From contig NZ_AZDH01000026.1 of the NCBI RefSeq assembly GCF_001435445.1, positions 64,055 through 128,054 of the forward strand: DNA of 64,000 nt, in the 5' to 3' direction. The translations under genes were made by a program, and so were the position numbers. Shown here piece by piece: positions 51,517 to 61,168 of this stretch. How positions within the stretch are numbered: position 1 is the stretch's first letter; every line of letters begins with the position of its first letter. Below the pieces are notes generated by a model. The model ran no database searches and was not told the origin of the DNA. It saw only the letters and a list, made by a program, of their open reading frames with translations. Source of the stretch: Companilactobacillus kimchii DSM 13961 = JCM 10707. Its GTDB lineage: Bacteria > Bacillota > Bacilli > Lactobacillales > Lactobacillaceae.

Positions 51517-53235
51517 TTATAATTTATTGGGCGTGCGATTTAAGAAGTGTTTGGCTCCATCTATAACGTGGAAATAGGTCGCTAACTTGAACATATCAGT
51601 GTTTATGCTCCTTAAAAAGGGCCACTCCCGTAACGAACCCTTGATGACGGAGTTATTTTGTTCAATAAATTCCTGTCCAATTTTTTGTGGTTGGTCGTTG
51701 AAAGCTCCAGACTGATAAAGATAATTAGAATAGTCAAAGAAATATTTAGCAGTCTGTGGATCATTAATGTTATTACGCAAAATTCTAGTTCTCAAACGAA
51801 TAAAACTAACACTATTACGTAAGACTTGGCGACTGGTATTGGAACTGGATAGATAGGCAAAGAGTTGTTCAAAGAATTTTTGATAAGCGTGAACCTCACC
51901 ACTGTTTAAATAAGCTCTAGGATGATTTTTGAATGGATATTTCCAATTGCTTAAATTGTATTCCCATTTTTGACCAATCCAAATAGTAAACGGCAGTTCA
52001 TAGAAGACTTGTGTCATATCCTGTTCAAAAACTTCGTTAATAATTTGTGAGTAATCATGTGGTAAAAGTCGGTTGATCTGTTGACGTAATTCAGGAGTGA
52101 TAAATTTTACATTGTCGTTATCATCTGTTAGTGCGAATAATTTTTTCCAAACGTCATCAGAGAAAAGTGTTGGCTTAACATGTTGAATCAATTTTAAATT
52201 AACTGGTGCAGAATTAAGTGTATAGCCAGCATCAAAACAATAGTCCATTAGTTGTAAAGTTTGCACAAAATGTCCACCTAAAGAATGACCTAAACCATAA
52301 ATTAAGGTACGTGAAGCAATGTTATCCTCAATATAACGCATAAAGTCACGTGCAACGTTGAGTTGACTGAGATTCTTGTCACTACCGACTAAGATGGCGT
52401 TGACATTGTAATCCCAGTCTTTATAAGTTTCTAGGACGGCTTTTTCAAAACGCTTACTGCGAGAACTAACCGTATAATCCACATTGACTTCAGTTCCTTT
52501 GAAAGTGACATAACATTCTTTTAATCCGTCAATAGAAATTTCAAAGGCGATTCCGGAGAAACCACATTCAGCTGCTTCGGGAATAATCTCACGCGCATCA
52601 TAGGATTTTACATAATCCGGCATTCGGTGCACCCGCGTATAAATAAGAAAACGTAGGTAATTTTCAGGTTTAAACTCCTCATAGAGGTAACGGTCATAAT
52701 CAAACTGAAGTAATTTTGTTCGAAAATCGTTATCATGTAACAATTCTCCAGCCTGATAGGGTTCTTTACGCAACTCAATTGGTAAGAGATGATGAATTAA
52801 GAGGATTACATAAATTTGATTCAAGTAACCGTGACAAAGATTGAGATTTTCATCTTCAATTTTGTCTATCAATTGTTTAAGTTTATTGATCTTTCTATCT
52901 CTAGAAGGACGTTTTAATTTTTGCTTACTATGATTTTCATCAATATTTTTTAACTTTAAAGCTTTGTCAATTAGTTGGGGATGAATCGTTTTATTTAAAG
53001 AGAATTCGGGAACACGTAGATCAATCACTTGATTCAGAAGTAGATTGGTCAGACGTGTTTTTTCTTTATTTAAGTAAGAGTAACTAAATTGAAGACGTTT
53101 ATTTTTAGGTAAAAGTTGCTTGCTATCAGCCTTATTGAAAGTTAAAGGTAAGTCTTTGTGAGCACGGAAATTAAGTAAATCAATTTGTTCATAAACATGA
53201 TTTAATCGGCCTAGAGTGCTTAATAGTTCTTTCAT
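51517..53235 (-). CDS. Large lipase-like alpha/beta-hydrolase of unknown substrate
   Basis: A 572-residue protein without signal peptide. The first 190 residues are helical and charged (for example KNIDENHSKQKLKRPSRDRKIN). The middle part contains YVTFKGTEVNVDYTV and the nucleophile elbow GLGHSLGGHFVQ near residue 315, typical of serine lipases and esterases of the class-3-like type. The C-terminal 200 residues are helical. I do not recognise a named family. It stands alone, and a start ATG with GAGAGGTG upstream is convincing. It is divergent from the small HTH gene and clpL, with 167 bp between the start codons. Confidence 0.75.
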   Translation of the reverse strand: MKELLSTLGRLNHVYEQIDLLNFRAHKDLPLTFNKADSKQLLPKNKRLQFSYSYLNKEKTRLTNLLLNQVIDLRVPEFSLNKTIHPQLIDKALKLKNIDENHSKQKLKRPSRDRKINKLKQLIDKIEDENLNLCHGYLNQIYVILLIHHLLPIELRKEPYQAGELLHDNDFRTKLLQFDYDRYLYEEFKPENYLRFLIYTRVHRMPDYVKSYDAREIIPEAAECGFSGIAFEISIDGLKECYVTFKGTEVNVDYTVSSRSKRFEKAVLETYKDWDYNVNAILVGSDKNLSQLNVARDFMRYIEDNIASRTLIYGLGHSLGGHFVQTLQLMDYCFDAGYTLNSAPVNLKLIQHVKPTLFSDDVWKKLFALTDDNDNVKFITPELRQQINRLLPHDYSQIINEVFEQDMTQVFYELPFTIWIGQKWEYNLSNWKYPFKNHPRAYLNSGEVHAYQKFFEQLFAYLSSSNTSRQVLRNSVSFIRLRTRILRNNINDPQTAKYFFDYSNYLYQSGAFNDQPQKIGQEFIEQNNSVIKGSLREWPFLRSINTDMFKLATYFHVIDGAKHFLNRTPNKL

Positions 53236-53331
53236 TAAATCACCTCTCGTTACTCTTATTCTAACAAATTGTTGATATATAAGGAATTGAGAACATTTTG
53301 TTATAGAATGAAAAAGTTATTTAAAATTATG

Positions 53332-53377
53332 TCACATTTGTGGTACTTCACACTTGTGCTATGTCACAAACGTGCTA
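53332..53377 (+). promoter_or_regulatory. Three 16-bp-spaced direct repeats in the clpL operon promoter
   Basis: TCACATTTGTGGTA (53332), TCACACTTGTGCTA (53348) and TCACAAACGTGCTA (53364) start exactly 16 bp apart. Each has an inner dyad CACA/TGTG. The third runs into the -10 box TATAAT (53376-53381), with TTGTGC (53354-53359) as possible -35. The arrangement looks like a cooperative operator, most simply for the small HTH protein encoded next. Confidence 0.75.
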
Positions 53378-53402
53378 TAATGTAGTTGTGGAGGTTGAGG
53401 AT

Positions 53403-53624
53403 ATGCGAATAGATATTAAATCATACTTAGAAGATAATCATTTAACAATTTATGTAATTTCAAAGAGAAGTGGGTATGGTTACACGACTTTGCATAAATC
53501 CTTTAATAAGAAACAATCTTCCGCCACACCGCTCAATTTGCGCGATATAGAGGCAATTGCCAAGGCGCAGGATACGGAAATGTGGAAAGTTCTGCGTGAA
53601 TTGGAGTTGCATTATCTGAAGTGA
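53403..53624 (+). CDS. Small HTH DNA-binding protein upstream of clpL
   Basis: A 73-residue protein. The ATG at 53403 follows GGAGGTTGAGG; the longer frame to 53340 runs through the promoter repeats and is rejected. The region ITYVISKRSG-like (TIYVISKRSGYGYTTLHKSFNKK) resembles a Cro/XRE-type helix-turn-helix, followed by LNLRDIEAIAKAQDTEMWKVLREL. It is 15 bp before clpL and so co-transcribed. Autoregulation through the 16-bp repeats, and thus control of clpL, is a reasonable inference. Confidence 0.75.
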   Translation: MRIDIKSYLEDNHLTIYVISKRSGYGYTTLHKSFNKKQSSATPLNLRDIEAIAKAQDTEMWKVLRELELHYLK

Positions 53625-53639
53625 GGAGGCTTTATATAT

Positions 53640-55724
53640 ATGGCAAGATCATTTTGGGACGACGATCCATTTAACGATAATATGGACGAAATATTTAAGA
53701 GATTAATGAGTCAACAAAACGGTAATTCACAGGCTAAGTACTATGTGAACGGTCATGAGTTGACTCCAGACGAATTAGCAAAATATCAAGAGGCAAGAAC
53801 TATAGGACAAAATATTCCAATTAGTGATAATAGTAAAAATAAAAAGGGTACCATTTTAGAAAAACTCGGCCGTAATTTAACTAAAGAAGCTCAACAAGGA
53901 CTTCTTGATCCAGTTATTGGTCGTGATAAAGAGATTCAAGAAACAGCAGAAGTTTTAAGTCGTAGAACCAAGAATAATCCAATTTTAGTTGGTGATGCAG
54001 GTGTTGGTAAGACTGCGGTAGTTGAAGGTTTAGCGCAAGCCATTGTAAAAGGTGACGTACCTGAAGCAATCAAGGATAAACAGATCATTTCGATTGATCT
54101 ATCATCTCTTGAGGCTGGAACACAGTATCGTGGTTCATTCGAAGAAAATATTCAAAACTTGTTGAAAGAAGTTAAAAAAGCAGGCAATGTAGTATTATTC
54201 TTCGATGAAATTCATCAAATTATCGGTGCTGGATCTTCTGGTTCCGATTCTGGTAGTAAAGGATTAGCTGACATTATCAAGCCAGCTTTGAGTCGTGGTG
54301 AGATTTCCATCATTGGTGCAACCACTCAAGATGAATATCGTAATACGATCATGAAAGATGCTGCTTTAGCAAGAAGATTTAACGATGTAACAATTAATGA
54401 ACCAACTAAAGAAGCAACATTGGCAATCTTGAAGGGACTACGTAAAGCCTATGAAAATCATCATCATGTTAAATTACCAGATGAAGTTTTAAAGGCCGCT
54501 GTAGATTATTCAGTTCAATATATTCCTCAAAGATCTTTACCTGACAAGGCTATTGATTTGATTGATATGACTGCTGCTCACTTGGCAGCTAGAAATCCAG
54601 TTACTGATAAAGTAAGTTTGGAAAAATCATTGAAACAAGCCGAAAAAGATAAGGACGAGGCAGCTAAAAAAGAAGATTATGAGAAAGCTGCTAGTTTGAA
54701 GAAACAGATTGAAGATCTTCAGGCTAAACTCAATAAGGGTGACGAAAACTCTGATGAACCAGTAGCAAAAGTTAACGATATTGCACAATCAGTTCAAAGA
54801 TTAACCGGTGTCCCTGTTTCTCAAATGGGTGCTAATGATATTGAGCACTTAAAAGGAATGGGTAAGAGATTAAAAGGCAAAGTCATTGGACAAAACGAAG
54901 CTGTAGATATGGTCGTACGTGCCATTCGTCGTAACCGTGCCGGTTTTGATGATGGAAATCGTCCAATTGGTAGTTTCTTATTTGTTGGACCTACTGGTGT
55001 TGGTAAAACTGAATTAGTAAAACAATTGGCTAAAGATATGTTTGGTAATAAGAATGCTATCGTTCGTTTAGATATGAGTGAGTATTCTGATTTAACCGCC
55101 GTATCTAAGTTGATTGGTACATCTGCCGGTTATGTAGGCTATGAGGATAACGGTAATACGTTGACTGAGAAAGTCCGTCGTAATCCATATTCCATCGTAT
55201 TACTAGATGAAATTGAAAAAGCTAATCCACAAGTTTTAACATTGCTCTTGCAAGTAATGGATGATGGTCGTTTAACTGATGGTCAAGGTAACGTAGTCGA
55301 TTTCAAGAATACAATCATTATCGCAACTTCTAATGCTGGATTCAGTGATAATACTGACAAAGATAAGAAGTTAATGGATAAATTAGCACCATACTTCAAA
55401 CCAGAATTCTTGAATAGATTCAATGGTATCGTTGAGTTTACACATCTATCTAAAGAAGATTTGAATCAAATCGTTGATTTAATGATTGATGATGTGAATA
55501 CTAACTTGGCTAAGAAGAATATCACTTTGAAGATTACTCCTGAAGCTAAGGAATGGTTGATCGATGAAGGTTACGATGAAGCTATGGGTGCAAGACCATT
55601 ACGCCGAGTTATTGAACAACAGATTAGAGATAAGGTTGCTGAATTCTATCTCGATCATCTTGATGTGAAGAATTTACAAGCTGATTTAGTTGATGGGACT
55701 ATTAAAATTTCTGAAGCTAAATAA
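53640..55724 (+). CDS. clpL: ClpL-type AAA+ chaperone
   Basis: A 694-residue stress chaperone. The N-terminus is short and glutamine/asparagine-rich (residues 1-75), without the double Clp_N repeat of ClpA/ClpC. AAA domain 1 has [10 protein letters not shown] and [11 protein letters not shown] coiled/UVR-like middle ([19 protein letters not shown]) follows near residue 345. AAA domain 2 has [12 protein letters not shown] and [12 protein letters not shown], then the C-terminal ClpB-D2-small domain. Size and order match ClpL of lactobacilli and streptococci, a heat and acid tolerance factor. It appears to be under the small HTH gene's promoter repeats rather than a visible CtsR or CIRCE site. 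Confidence 0.93.
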   Translation: MARSFWDDDPFNDNMDEIFKRLMSQQNGNSQAKYYVNGHELTPDELAKYQEARTIGQNIPISDNSKNKKGTILEKLGRNLTKEAQQGLLDPVIGRDKEIQETAEVLSRRTKNNPILVGDAGVGKTAVVEGLAQAIVKGDVPEAIKDKQIISIDLSSLEAGTQYRGSFEENIQNLLKEVKKAGNVVLFFDEIHQIIGAGSSGSDSGSKGLADIIKPALSRGEISIIGATTQDEYRNTIMKDAALARRFNDVTINEPTKEATLAILKGLRKAYENHHHVKLPDEVLKAAVDYSVQYIPQRSLPDKAIDLIDMTAAHLAARNPVTDKVSLEKSLKQAEKDKDEAAKKEDYEKAASLKKQIEDLQAKLNKGDENSDEPVAKVNDIAQSVQRLTGVPVSQMGANDIEHLKGMGKRLKGKVIGQNEAVDMVVRAIRRNRAGFDDGNRPIGSFLFVGPTGVGKTELVKQLAKDMFGNKNAIVRLDMSEYSDLTAVSKLIGTSAGYVGYEDNGNTLTEKVRRNPYSIVLLDEIEKANPQVLTLLLQVMDDGRLTDGQGNVVDFKNTIIIATSNAGFSDNTDKDKKLMDKLAPYFKPEFLNRFNGIVEFTHLSKEDLNQIVDLMIDDVNTNLAKKNITLKITPEAKEWLIDEGYDEAMGARPLRRVIEQQIRDKVAEFYLDHLDVKNLQADLVDGTIKISEAK

Positions 55725-55729
55725 TTAAG

Positions 55730-55769
55730 AAAATCGTTACGGGATTTAAATTCCGTAACGATTTTTTTG
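55730..55769 (+). terminator. clpL terminator
   Basis: AAAATCGTTACGG and CCGTAACGATTTT form a perfect stem, then a T run. Confidence 0.9.
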
Positions 55770-55854
55770 TTTAAAAAATAATGAGAAATGTACCGTAATA
55801 TGGGCATTTTCCAAAAAGAAGATTTTGAGTGACATATAAAAAGCAAAAAATCTA

Positions 55855-55882
55855 TTGCAATAGAAAAAGAAAGCGCTATACT
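55855..55882 (+). promoter_or_regulatory. xylPQ promoter
   Basis: TTGCAA (55855-55860), a 16-bp spacer and TATACT (55877-55882). The -10 overlaps the first cre site. The 313-bp gap between clpL and xylP holds the clpL terminator, this promoter, two cre sites and an operator. Confidence 0.65.
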
Positions 55883-55902
55883 AATTTTTGAAAGCGATTA
55901 CT
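55868..55902 (+). promoter_or_regulatory. Two cre sites at the xylP promoter
   Basis: AGAAAGCGCTATAC (55868-55881) overlaps the -10 box, and TGAAAGCGATTACT (55889-55902) follows it. Both fit the CcpA consensus core GAAAGCGNT, giving strong glucose repression. Confidence 0.72.
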
Positions 55903-55944
55903 TCATAACTGAAAAATGTTAGTGGTCGTATTTTTTACCTAGTA

Positions 55945-55965
55945 TTAGTTGTTCTCAACAACCAA
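55945..55965 (+). promoter_or_regulatory. XylR operator upstream of xylP
   Basis: A 21-bp palindrome with half-sites TTAGTTGTT and AACAACCAA around CTC. The same geometry recurs upstream of xylA at 61169-61189, and the pattern resembles known XylR operators of Bacillus and Lactobacillus. Confidence 0.8.
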
Positions 55966-56037
55966 CCAACCTACCTACAAAAATAAAATGGAACAACTAC
56001 TAGGATATGAATTGAATCTGGGAAGAGGGTTTGTAGT

Positions 56038-57477
56038 ATGCGTGTCAGTGCACCACAAAGTAGTAGCAAAATAAATTCAGCTACTAAATTGGAAAGTGCC
56101 CCCCGTAAGAACATGGTTCCGTGGGGCGAACGTTTTAGTTACTCGTTATCTGATTTTGCTTGTAATTTATCTTTTTCATTAGTTAGTACATATTTAATGT
56201 TCTTTTATACCGATGTTTTTGGTATCAGTGCTGCAGTTGTTGGAACCTTATTTTTAGCAGCCCGAATCGTTGATGCGTTTGATGGCCCATTTTGGGGAAT
56301 TATGATTGATCATACGCATACACGTTGGGGAAAGAGCCGACCTTATTGGTTATGGTTCTCAATTCCTTTTGCTGTATTTAGTGTATTGTGTTTCACAGTT
56401 CCAAATATGAGTACAGGAATGAAAGTTATTTGGGCATATGTAACTTATATTGGTGTTGATATTTTATATTCTGCCGTTAATATTCCGATCACATCAATTT
56501 TACCTAGTTTGACTGGTAACCCACAAGAACGTGTAACGTTATCAACAATTAGACAATTTATGGGAACTCTAGGTGCAACAATTATTTCTACTGTTGCCTT
56601 ACCACTAGTTGCTTACTTTGGTGGTGGCAGTACATCTTCAGCCCATGGATGGTTTATCGTCGCCTTGATTATGGCCGTCATAGCCATGGTTATTTTCTTC
56701 ATTGTATTTGCTAATACAAAAGAACGTGTTCAAACCGTTCAATCTAAGAAGAGTATTCCAATTAAGACTTCATTAAAGGCACTTAAGAATAATTGGCCTT
56801 GGGTAATTGTTATTTTTATTAACTTTATTTACTGGTTAGGAATGCAAACTCGTTCTCAAGTCACAGTTTACTTCTTTAAATATAATATGCATGACGCAAC
56901 GTTAGCTTCATTTATCTTAGGTTTACAATTAGTTGCATTATTGGCTGTGGTTATTACACCATGGACATCTAAGAGAATTGGTAAACGTAACACTATGTTA
57001 ATGGGAATGTTACTTGCTATTGTTGGACAACTAATTTTATGGGGTGGTTCAAAAGCCTTGAATGTAACAACCATTACTATTGGTACCATTGTTGGATATT
57101 TAGGAACTGGTTTTGTATCAGGATTGATTGCTGTTATGTTGGCTGATTCCGTAGATTATGGTGAATGGAAAAACGGTGTTAGAGCAGAAGGTATCGTAAC
57201 TTCGTTCTCTAGTTTTTCTGCAAAGTTTGGTATGGGAATTGGTGGTGCCGTTACTGGTTTGATCCTGTCAGCCGGTGGATATGTTGCAAACCACTCACAA
57301 AGTGCACAAGCTTTAAACGCTATTGAAATGAACTATGTTTGGGTACCAATCGTTGGTTTTGGTCTATCAGCAATTGCATTGTTATTCTACAAAGTCGATA
57401 AGATAGAACCAAAGATGTTAGATGATTTGGAAAAGAAACATGCTAAAGAGAATGCATTAGCAGAAAATCAAAAGTAA
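56038..57477 (+). CDS. xylP: Isoprimeverose/xyloside GPH-family symporter XylP
   Basis: A 479-residue glycoside-pentoside-hexuronide:cation symporter with 12 membrane segments. It has the GPH motif near residues 75-100 (RIVDAFDGPFWGIMIDHTHTRWGKSRPYWLW) and DSVDYGEWKNGVRAEGIVTS in the second half. In L. pentosus the first gene of xylPQRAB imports isoprimeverose, and the gene order here is identical. GGGAAGAGGGTTTGTAGT precedes the ATG. It is 22 bp before xylQ. Induction by xylose via XylR and repression via CcpA are indicated by the promoter sites. Confidence 0.92.
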   Translation: MRVSAPQSSSKINSATKLESAPRKNMVPWGERFSYSLSDFACNLSFSLVSTYLMFFYTDVFGISAAVVGTLFLAARIVDAFDGPFWGIMIDHTHTRWGKSRPYWLWFSIPFAVFSVLCFTVPNMSTGMKVIWAYVTYIGVDILYSAVNIPITSILPSLTGNPQERVTLSTIRQFMGTLGATIISTVALPLVAYFGGGSTSSAHGWFIVALIMAVIAMVIFFIVFANTKERVQTVQSKKSIPIKTSLKALKNNWPWVIVIFINFIYWLGMQTRSQVTVYFFKYNMHDATLASFILGLQLVALLAVVITPWTSKRIGKRNTMLMGMLLAIVGQLILWGGSKALNVTTITIGTIVGYLGTGFVSGLIAVMLADSVDYGEWKNGVRAEGIVTSFSSFSAKFGMGIGGAVTGLILSAGGYVANHSQSAQALNAIEMNYVWVPIVGFGLSAIALLFYKVDKIEPKMLDDLEKKHAKENALAENQK

Positions 57478-57499
57478 TTATTAGAAAGGATGAGAAATA

Positions 57500-59788
57500 G
57501 TGAAATTTACAAATGGTTATTGGCTAAATCGTGAGGAATTTGATGTTAATTCACCAAAAGAAACATACGATGCACAGAAGGTTGGTAAATCAATTTCAGC
57601 TTTCGCACCATACAAACGTATTATGAATCGTGGAGATCAATTAAATTTAGGAGCAACTACAATTACCTTAAGCTCACCAATTGAAAATGTAATTGGTGTT
57701 GAATTGGAGCATTTTGACACTAATGAACATGGTCCAGAATTTAAGATCAATAATTCAGACCCAGATGTAGATATTAAGGTTGATGATAAAATTGCTGGTT
57801 TACAAAGTGGAGATCTGAAGGTAGAACTTCCACTAAGAACTGACTTCGAAATGAAGTTTACAGCTAATGGACAATTAGTCACACAATCAGAGACAAACGC
57901 CCAAGCAACTATCTGGAATCATGACACTAAAGTTAATTACATGCGTGAACAACTTTCAATGGGAATTGATGAAAAAATTTATGGTCTTGGCGAAAGATTT
58001 ACAAACTTCGTTAAGAATGGTCAAGTTGTAGATACATGGAATCAAGATGGTGGAACTGGTAGTGAGCAATCGTACAAGAATATTCCATTCTATATTAGTA
58101 GTAATGGTTATGGTGTCTTTGTTGATGAGTCACAAAAGGTGTCATTTGAAATCGGTTCTGAAAATGTTGATAGAGTCCAATTTAGTACTGAAGGACAATC
58201 TCTAAAGTATTATGTTATTTATGGGCCAACACCAAAAGAGATTCTTCACCGCTATACTCAATTAACAGGTGCTATTAAGTTGCCACCAGCATGGTCATTT
58301 GGATTGTGGTTAACAACATCATTTACAACTGATTACAGTGAAGAAACTGTATTGAAGTTTATTGACGGTATGCAAGCACATCATATTCCATTAGACGTTT
58401 TCCATTTTGATTGTTTCTGGCAAAAAGGATTTGAATGGTGCACGTTGGAATGGGATAAGGAACAATTCCCTGATCCAGAAGGTCTGTTGAAGAAGATCCA
58501 CGACCGTGGTATTAAAGTTTGTGTTTGGTTAAATCCATATATTGCACAAAAATCCCCTCTATTTAAAGAAGCTAAAGAGAAAGGTTATCTATTAACTAGA
58601 GAAAATGGCGACGTTTGGCAATGGGATCTATGGCAAGCAGGTAATGGATTCGTCGACTTTACTAACCCTGACGCCGTTAAGTGGTATCAAGATAAGTTGA
58701 GAGTCTTACTAGACATGGGTGTCGATAGCTTTAAGACAGACTTTGGGGAAAGAATTCCATCCGAAGATGTTAAATTCTTTGATGGTTCCAATCCAAAACA
58801 AGAACACAATTACTACACATTACAGTATAACCGTGCTGTTTATGAAGTTATTCAACAAGAAAAAGGCGAAGATGAAGCAGTTCTATTCGCACGTTCCGCA
58901 ACAGTCGGTTCACAATCTTATCCAGTTCACTGGGGTGGCGACTGTTTATCAAACTACAACTCAATGCGTGATACATTGAGAGGTGGATTGTCATTCTTGC
59001 TATCTGGGTTTGGCTTCTGGAGCCATGATATTGGTGGTTTCGAAGATGGTCCTGGTACTCCAACACCTGATCTTTACAAGCGTTGGTCACAATTTGGATT
59101 ATTGTCATCACATAGTCGTTATCATGGTAGTGATGTCTATCGTGTTCCATGGAATTTTGATGATGAAGCTGTCGAAAATACACGTAAGTACGTCAACTTG
59201 AAGTTATCATTGATGCCTTACATTTATACTGAAGCAGCACATTCTGCTGCATATGGTAATCCATTCATGCGTCCAATGTTCTTAGAATTTGGTGACGATG
59301 CCAATGTCTATGACAATGCTACACAATACATGTTTGGTTCAAAGGTCTTGGTTGCACCAATCTTTAATAGTGAAGGCAAAGCACACTTCTACTTACCAAG
59401 TGGTAAATGGACAAGCATTTTGGATGGTAAAGTTTACCAAGCTCCACAAACAGGAGAATGGATCAATGAAACTTTTGATGAATTAGATCTACCAGTATTG
59501 GTTCGTCAAAATTCAATTATTGTTCGTAATGAAAAAGCAGTTCACGCTGAATACGACTATACTAAGGATGTTGATGTCCATCTTTATCAAATTCAAGATG
59601 GCAAAGTATCAACTAGTGTAGTTGATAAACATGGACATGACGCTGCTGAAATCAATGTAGAACGCAGCAATAATCAAATTACAGTTCAAGCAACAGGTCT
59701 AAGTGGAGATATTACAGTGTATGTTCACGAAGGTACTAATGTAGTTAAAGCTGATTTGGTCGATGGAAAAGCACAAATTACGCTTTAA
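57500..59788 (+). CDS. xylQ: Alpha-xylosidase (GH31) XylQ
   Basis: A 762-residue intracellular GH31 enzyme that removes xylose from isoprimeverose and other alpha-xylosides. The likely nucleophile is Asp414 in FKTDFGERI and the acid/base Asp481 in HWGGDCLSNY, matching YicI of E. coli (D416/D482). The loop WSHDIGGFED follows. Beta-sandwich domains flank the TIM barrel. The start is GTG (57500) with AAAGGATGAG upstream. Second gene of the xyl cluster, closed by its own terminator. Confidence 0.95.
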   Translation: MKFTNGYWLNREEFDVNSPKETYDAQKVGKSISAFAPYKRIMNRGDQLNLGATTITLSSPIENVIGVELEHFDTNEHGPEFKINNSDPDVDIKVDDKIAGLQSGDLKVELPLRTDFEMKFTANGQLVTQSETNAQATIWNHDTKVNYMREQLSMGIDEKIYGLGERFTNFVKNGQVVDTWNQDGGTGSEQSYKNIPFYISSNGYGVFVDESQKVSFEIGSENVDRVQFSTEGQSLKYYVIYGPTPKEILHRYTQLTGAIKLPPAWSFGLWLTTSFTTDYSEETVLKFIDGMQAHHIPLDVFHFDCFWQKGFEWCTLEWDKEQFPDPEGLLKKIHDRGIKVCVWLNPYIAQKSPLFKEAKEKGYLLTRENGDVWQWDLWQAGNGFVDFTNPDAVKWYQDKLRVLLDMGVDSFKTDFGERIPSEDVKFFDGSNPKQEHNYYTLQYNRAVYEVIQQEKGEDEAVLFARSATVGSQSYPVHWGGDCLSNYNSMRDTLRGGLSFLLSGFGFWSHDIGGFEDGPGTPTPDLYKRWSQFGLLSSHSRYHGSDVYRVPWNFDDEAVENTRKYVNLKLSLMPYIYTEAAHSAAYGNPFMRPMFLEFGDDANVYDNATQYMFGSKVLVAPIFNSEGKAHFYLPSGKWTSILDGKVYQAPQTGEWINETFDELDLPVLVRQNSIIVRNEKAVHAEYDYTKDVDVHLYQIQDGKVSTSVVDKHGHDAAEINVERSNNQITVQATGLSGDITVYVHEGTNVVKADLVDGKAQITL

Positions 59789-59808
59789 TAATGATATAAA
59801 AAGTAGTA

Positions 59809-59847
59809 AATGTGGCTCGTCACATCGTTGTGGCGAGCCATTTTTTG
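59809..59847 (+). terminator. Terminator after xylQ
   Basis: TGGCTCGTCAC and GTGGCGAGCCA form the stem, followed by TTTTTT. Confidence 0.9.
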
Positions 59848-59923
59848 GATTGTAACTCAGATTGTTTTTTGTTAGATTTAACTTAGGGTAAGGTATTTTA
59901 AAGTAGTGAGAAGGGATGATACA

Positions 59924-61090
59924 TTGGAGAAAGAAAGTATCGGCCGAACGCAACTACGTAATCGTAATTTGAAATTGGTGTTGCAACAAATCATCAATAA
60001 TCCTGGGACATCCAGGGTCGCAATTTCACATGAATTGAATTTAAATAAATCAACGATTTCGTCATTGTACAACAGTTTGGCAGAAGATCACTTTATTGAA
60101 GAATTGGGCGAAGGCGCGTCATCAAACGTCGGTGGCCGTAAGCCTATTATGGCCAGATTAAATAAAAAATATGGGTACACAATTACTTTTGACCTCGGTT
60201 ATCGCCAAGTTCATGCGGTAGCAAACTATTTAAATTCAGAAGTGATTGATCATCAAGAGATTAATACTAAAGGACAGCCGATTGAAGTGATGCTGCAGTA
60301 TTGTTCCGATTTTGTAAAGGAGATGCAGGGAGAAGTTGTTTCAAATCAGGGTCTATTGGGAATCTGTTTTTCGATTCACGGAATTATTAATCAGAATAAG
60401 ATAGTTAATTCACCATGGATTGAAATGAATGATACGGATATTGTCGAACAGTTTAAAGAAACATTTGATGTGCCCGTAATATTAGAGAATGAAGCTAACT
60501 TATCAGCAATTTATGAACGTGATTTCAATGCTGGTCGCTATTATCACAATTCGATTACTTTCAGTATTCATCGTGGTATTGGTGCCGGAATTATTTTGGG
60601 TAAAAGGTTATTCCGAGGTAAGCAAGGTGAAGCTGGTGAAATTGGTCGTTCATTGACGTTGTTGGGACCTAATACCGCTGGACAGTCAGTAGAATCGTTC
60701 TGTTCCGAAGAGGCTATTATTAATCGTGTTAAACAGTTAAAGCATGATGATACGATTGATAGACAAGCAGTAGTAGATTTATATCGAAGTAAAGATCATG
60801 AAGTGATGAGAATACTTTTGCAGTCATGCAGCGTGATAGCGGGGTTGATGTACAATGTCGTGACAACGTTGAATCCAGATGCAATTTTTATCAATTCAGA
60901 ACTGTTGGCCGAATTACCAGATTTGTTGACGGAAATTAAAGATAATTATCAAGACATTGCACAAGAAGAATTACCTATTGCTTTGACTAAAAATACTAAG
61001 TTTGCAACCTTATTGGGCGGTTGTTCATTAATTACGCATTATGTTTTAGGCATGATGGATTATGAATTACACTTTGAAGAAGCGAATTGA
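59924..61090 (+). CDS. xylR: Xylose operon repressor XylR (ROK family)
   Basis: A 388-residue ROK-family repressor. The N-terminal winged HTH spans residues about 10-70 (LQQIINNPGTSRVAISHELNLNKSTISSLYNSL). The ROK sugar-binding part follows, with the zinc/ROK-like motif region GIGAGIILGKRLFRGKQGEAGEIG. Xylose binding releases the operators found before xylP and xylA. A GTG at 59906 is in frame, but GAGAAGG fits the TTG at 59924, which I take as the start. It has no clear operator of its own. Confidence 0.92.
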   Translation: MEKESIGRTQLRNRNLKLVLQQIINNPGTSRVAISHELNLNKSTISSLYNSLAEDHFIEELGEGASSNVGGRKPIMARLNKKYGYTITFDLGYRQVHAVANYLNSEVIDHQEINTKGQPIEVMLQYCSDFVKEMQGEVVSNQGLLGICFSIHGIINQNKIVNSPWIEMNDTDIVEQFKETFDVPVILENEANLSAIYERDFNAGRYYHNSITFSIHRGIGAGIILGKRLFRGKQGEAGEIGRSLTLLGPNTAGQSVESFCSEEAIINRVKQLKHDDTIDRQAVVDLYRSKDHEVMRILLQSCSVIAGLMYNVVTTLNPDAIFINSELLAELPDLLTEIKDNYQDIAQEELPIALTKNTKFATLLGGCSLITHYVLGMMDYELHFEEAN

Positions 61091-61109
61091 AAAATCGCTT
61101 CTTTTTTAT
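61079..61109 (+). terminator. xylR terminator
   Basis: GAAGCGA and TCGCTTC with an A/T-rich loop, then TTTTTT. The 5' arm overlaps the xylR stop. Confidence 0.82.
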
Positions 61110-61119
61110 ATTTTATTTC

Positions 61120-61156
61120 AGAAACCGTTTACAATATATAAACTAGGAGTTATAAT
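61120..61156 (+). promoter_or_regulatory. xylAB promoter with overlapping cre site
   Basis: TTTACA (61128-61133), a 17-bp spacer and a perfect TATAAT (61151-61156). The cre AGAAACCGTTTACA (61120-61133) covers the -35 box, so CcpA would block RNA polymerase. Confidence 0.8.
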
Positions 61157-61168
61157 TCTTTTTGTAGG

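Noticed and set aside
53332-53377. CRISPR array or short tandem repeat
   Set aside because: Only three 14-bp repeats spaced 16 bp apart over a promoter; fits an operator, not CRISPR. No CRISPR elsewhere.
58719-59486. Several 65-110 residue open frames on both strands within xylQ
   Set aside because: They lie entirely inside the GH31 gene with no ribosome binding sites and low-complexity His/Tyr-rich translations typical of shadows.
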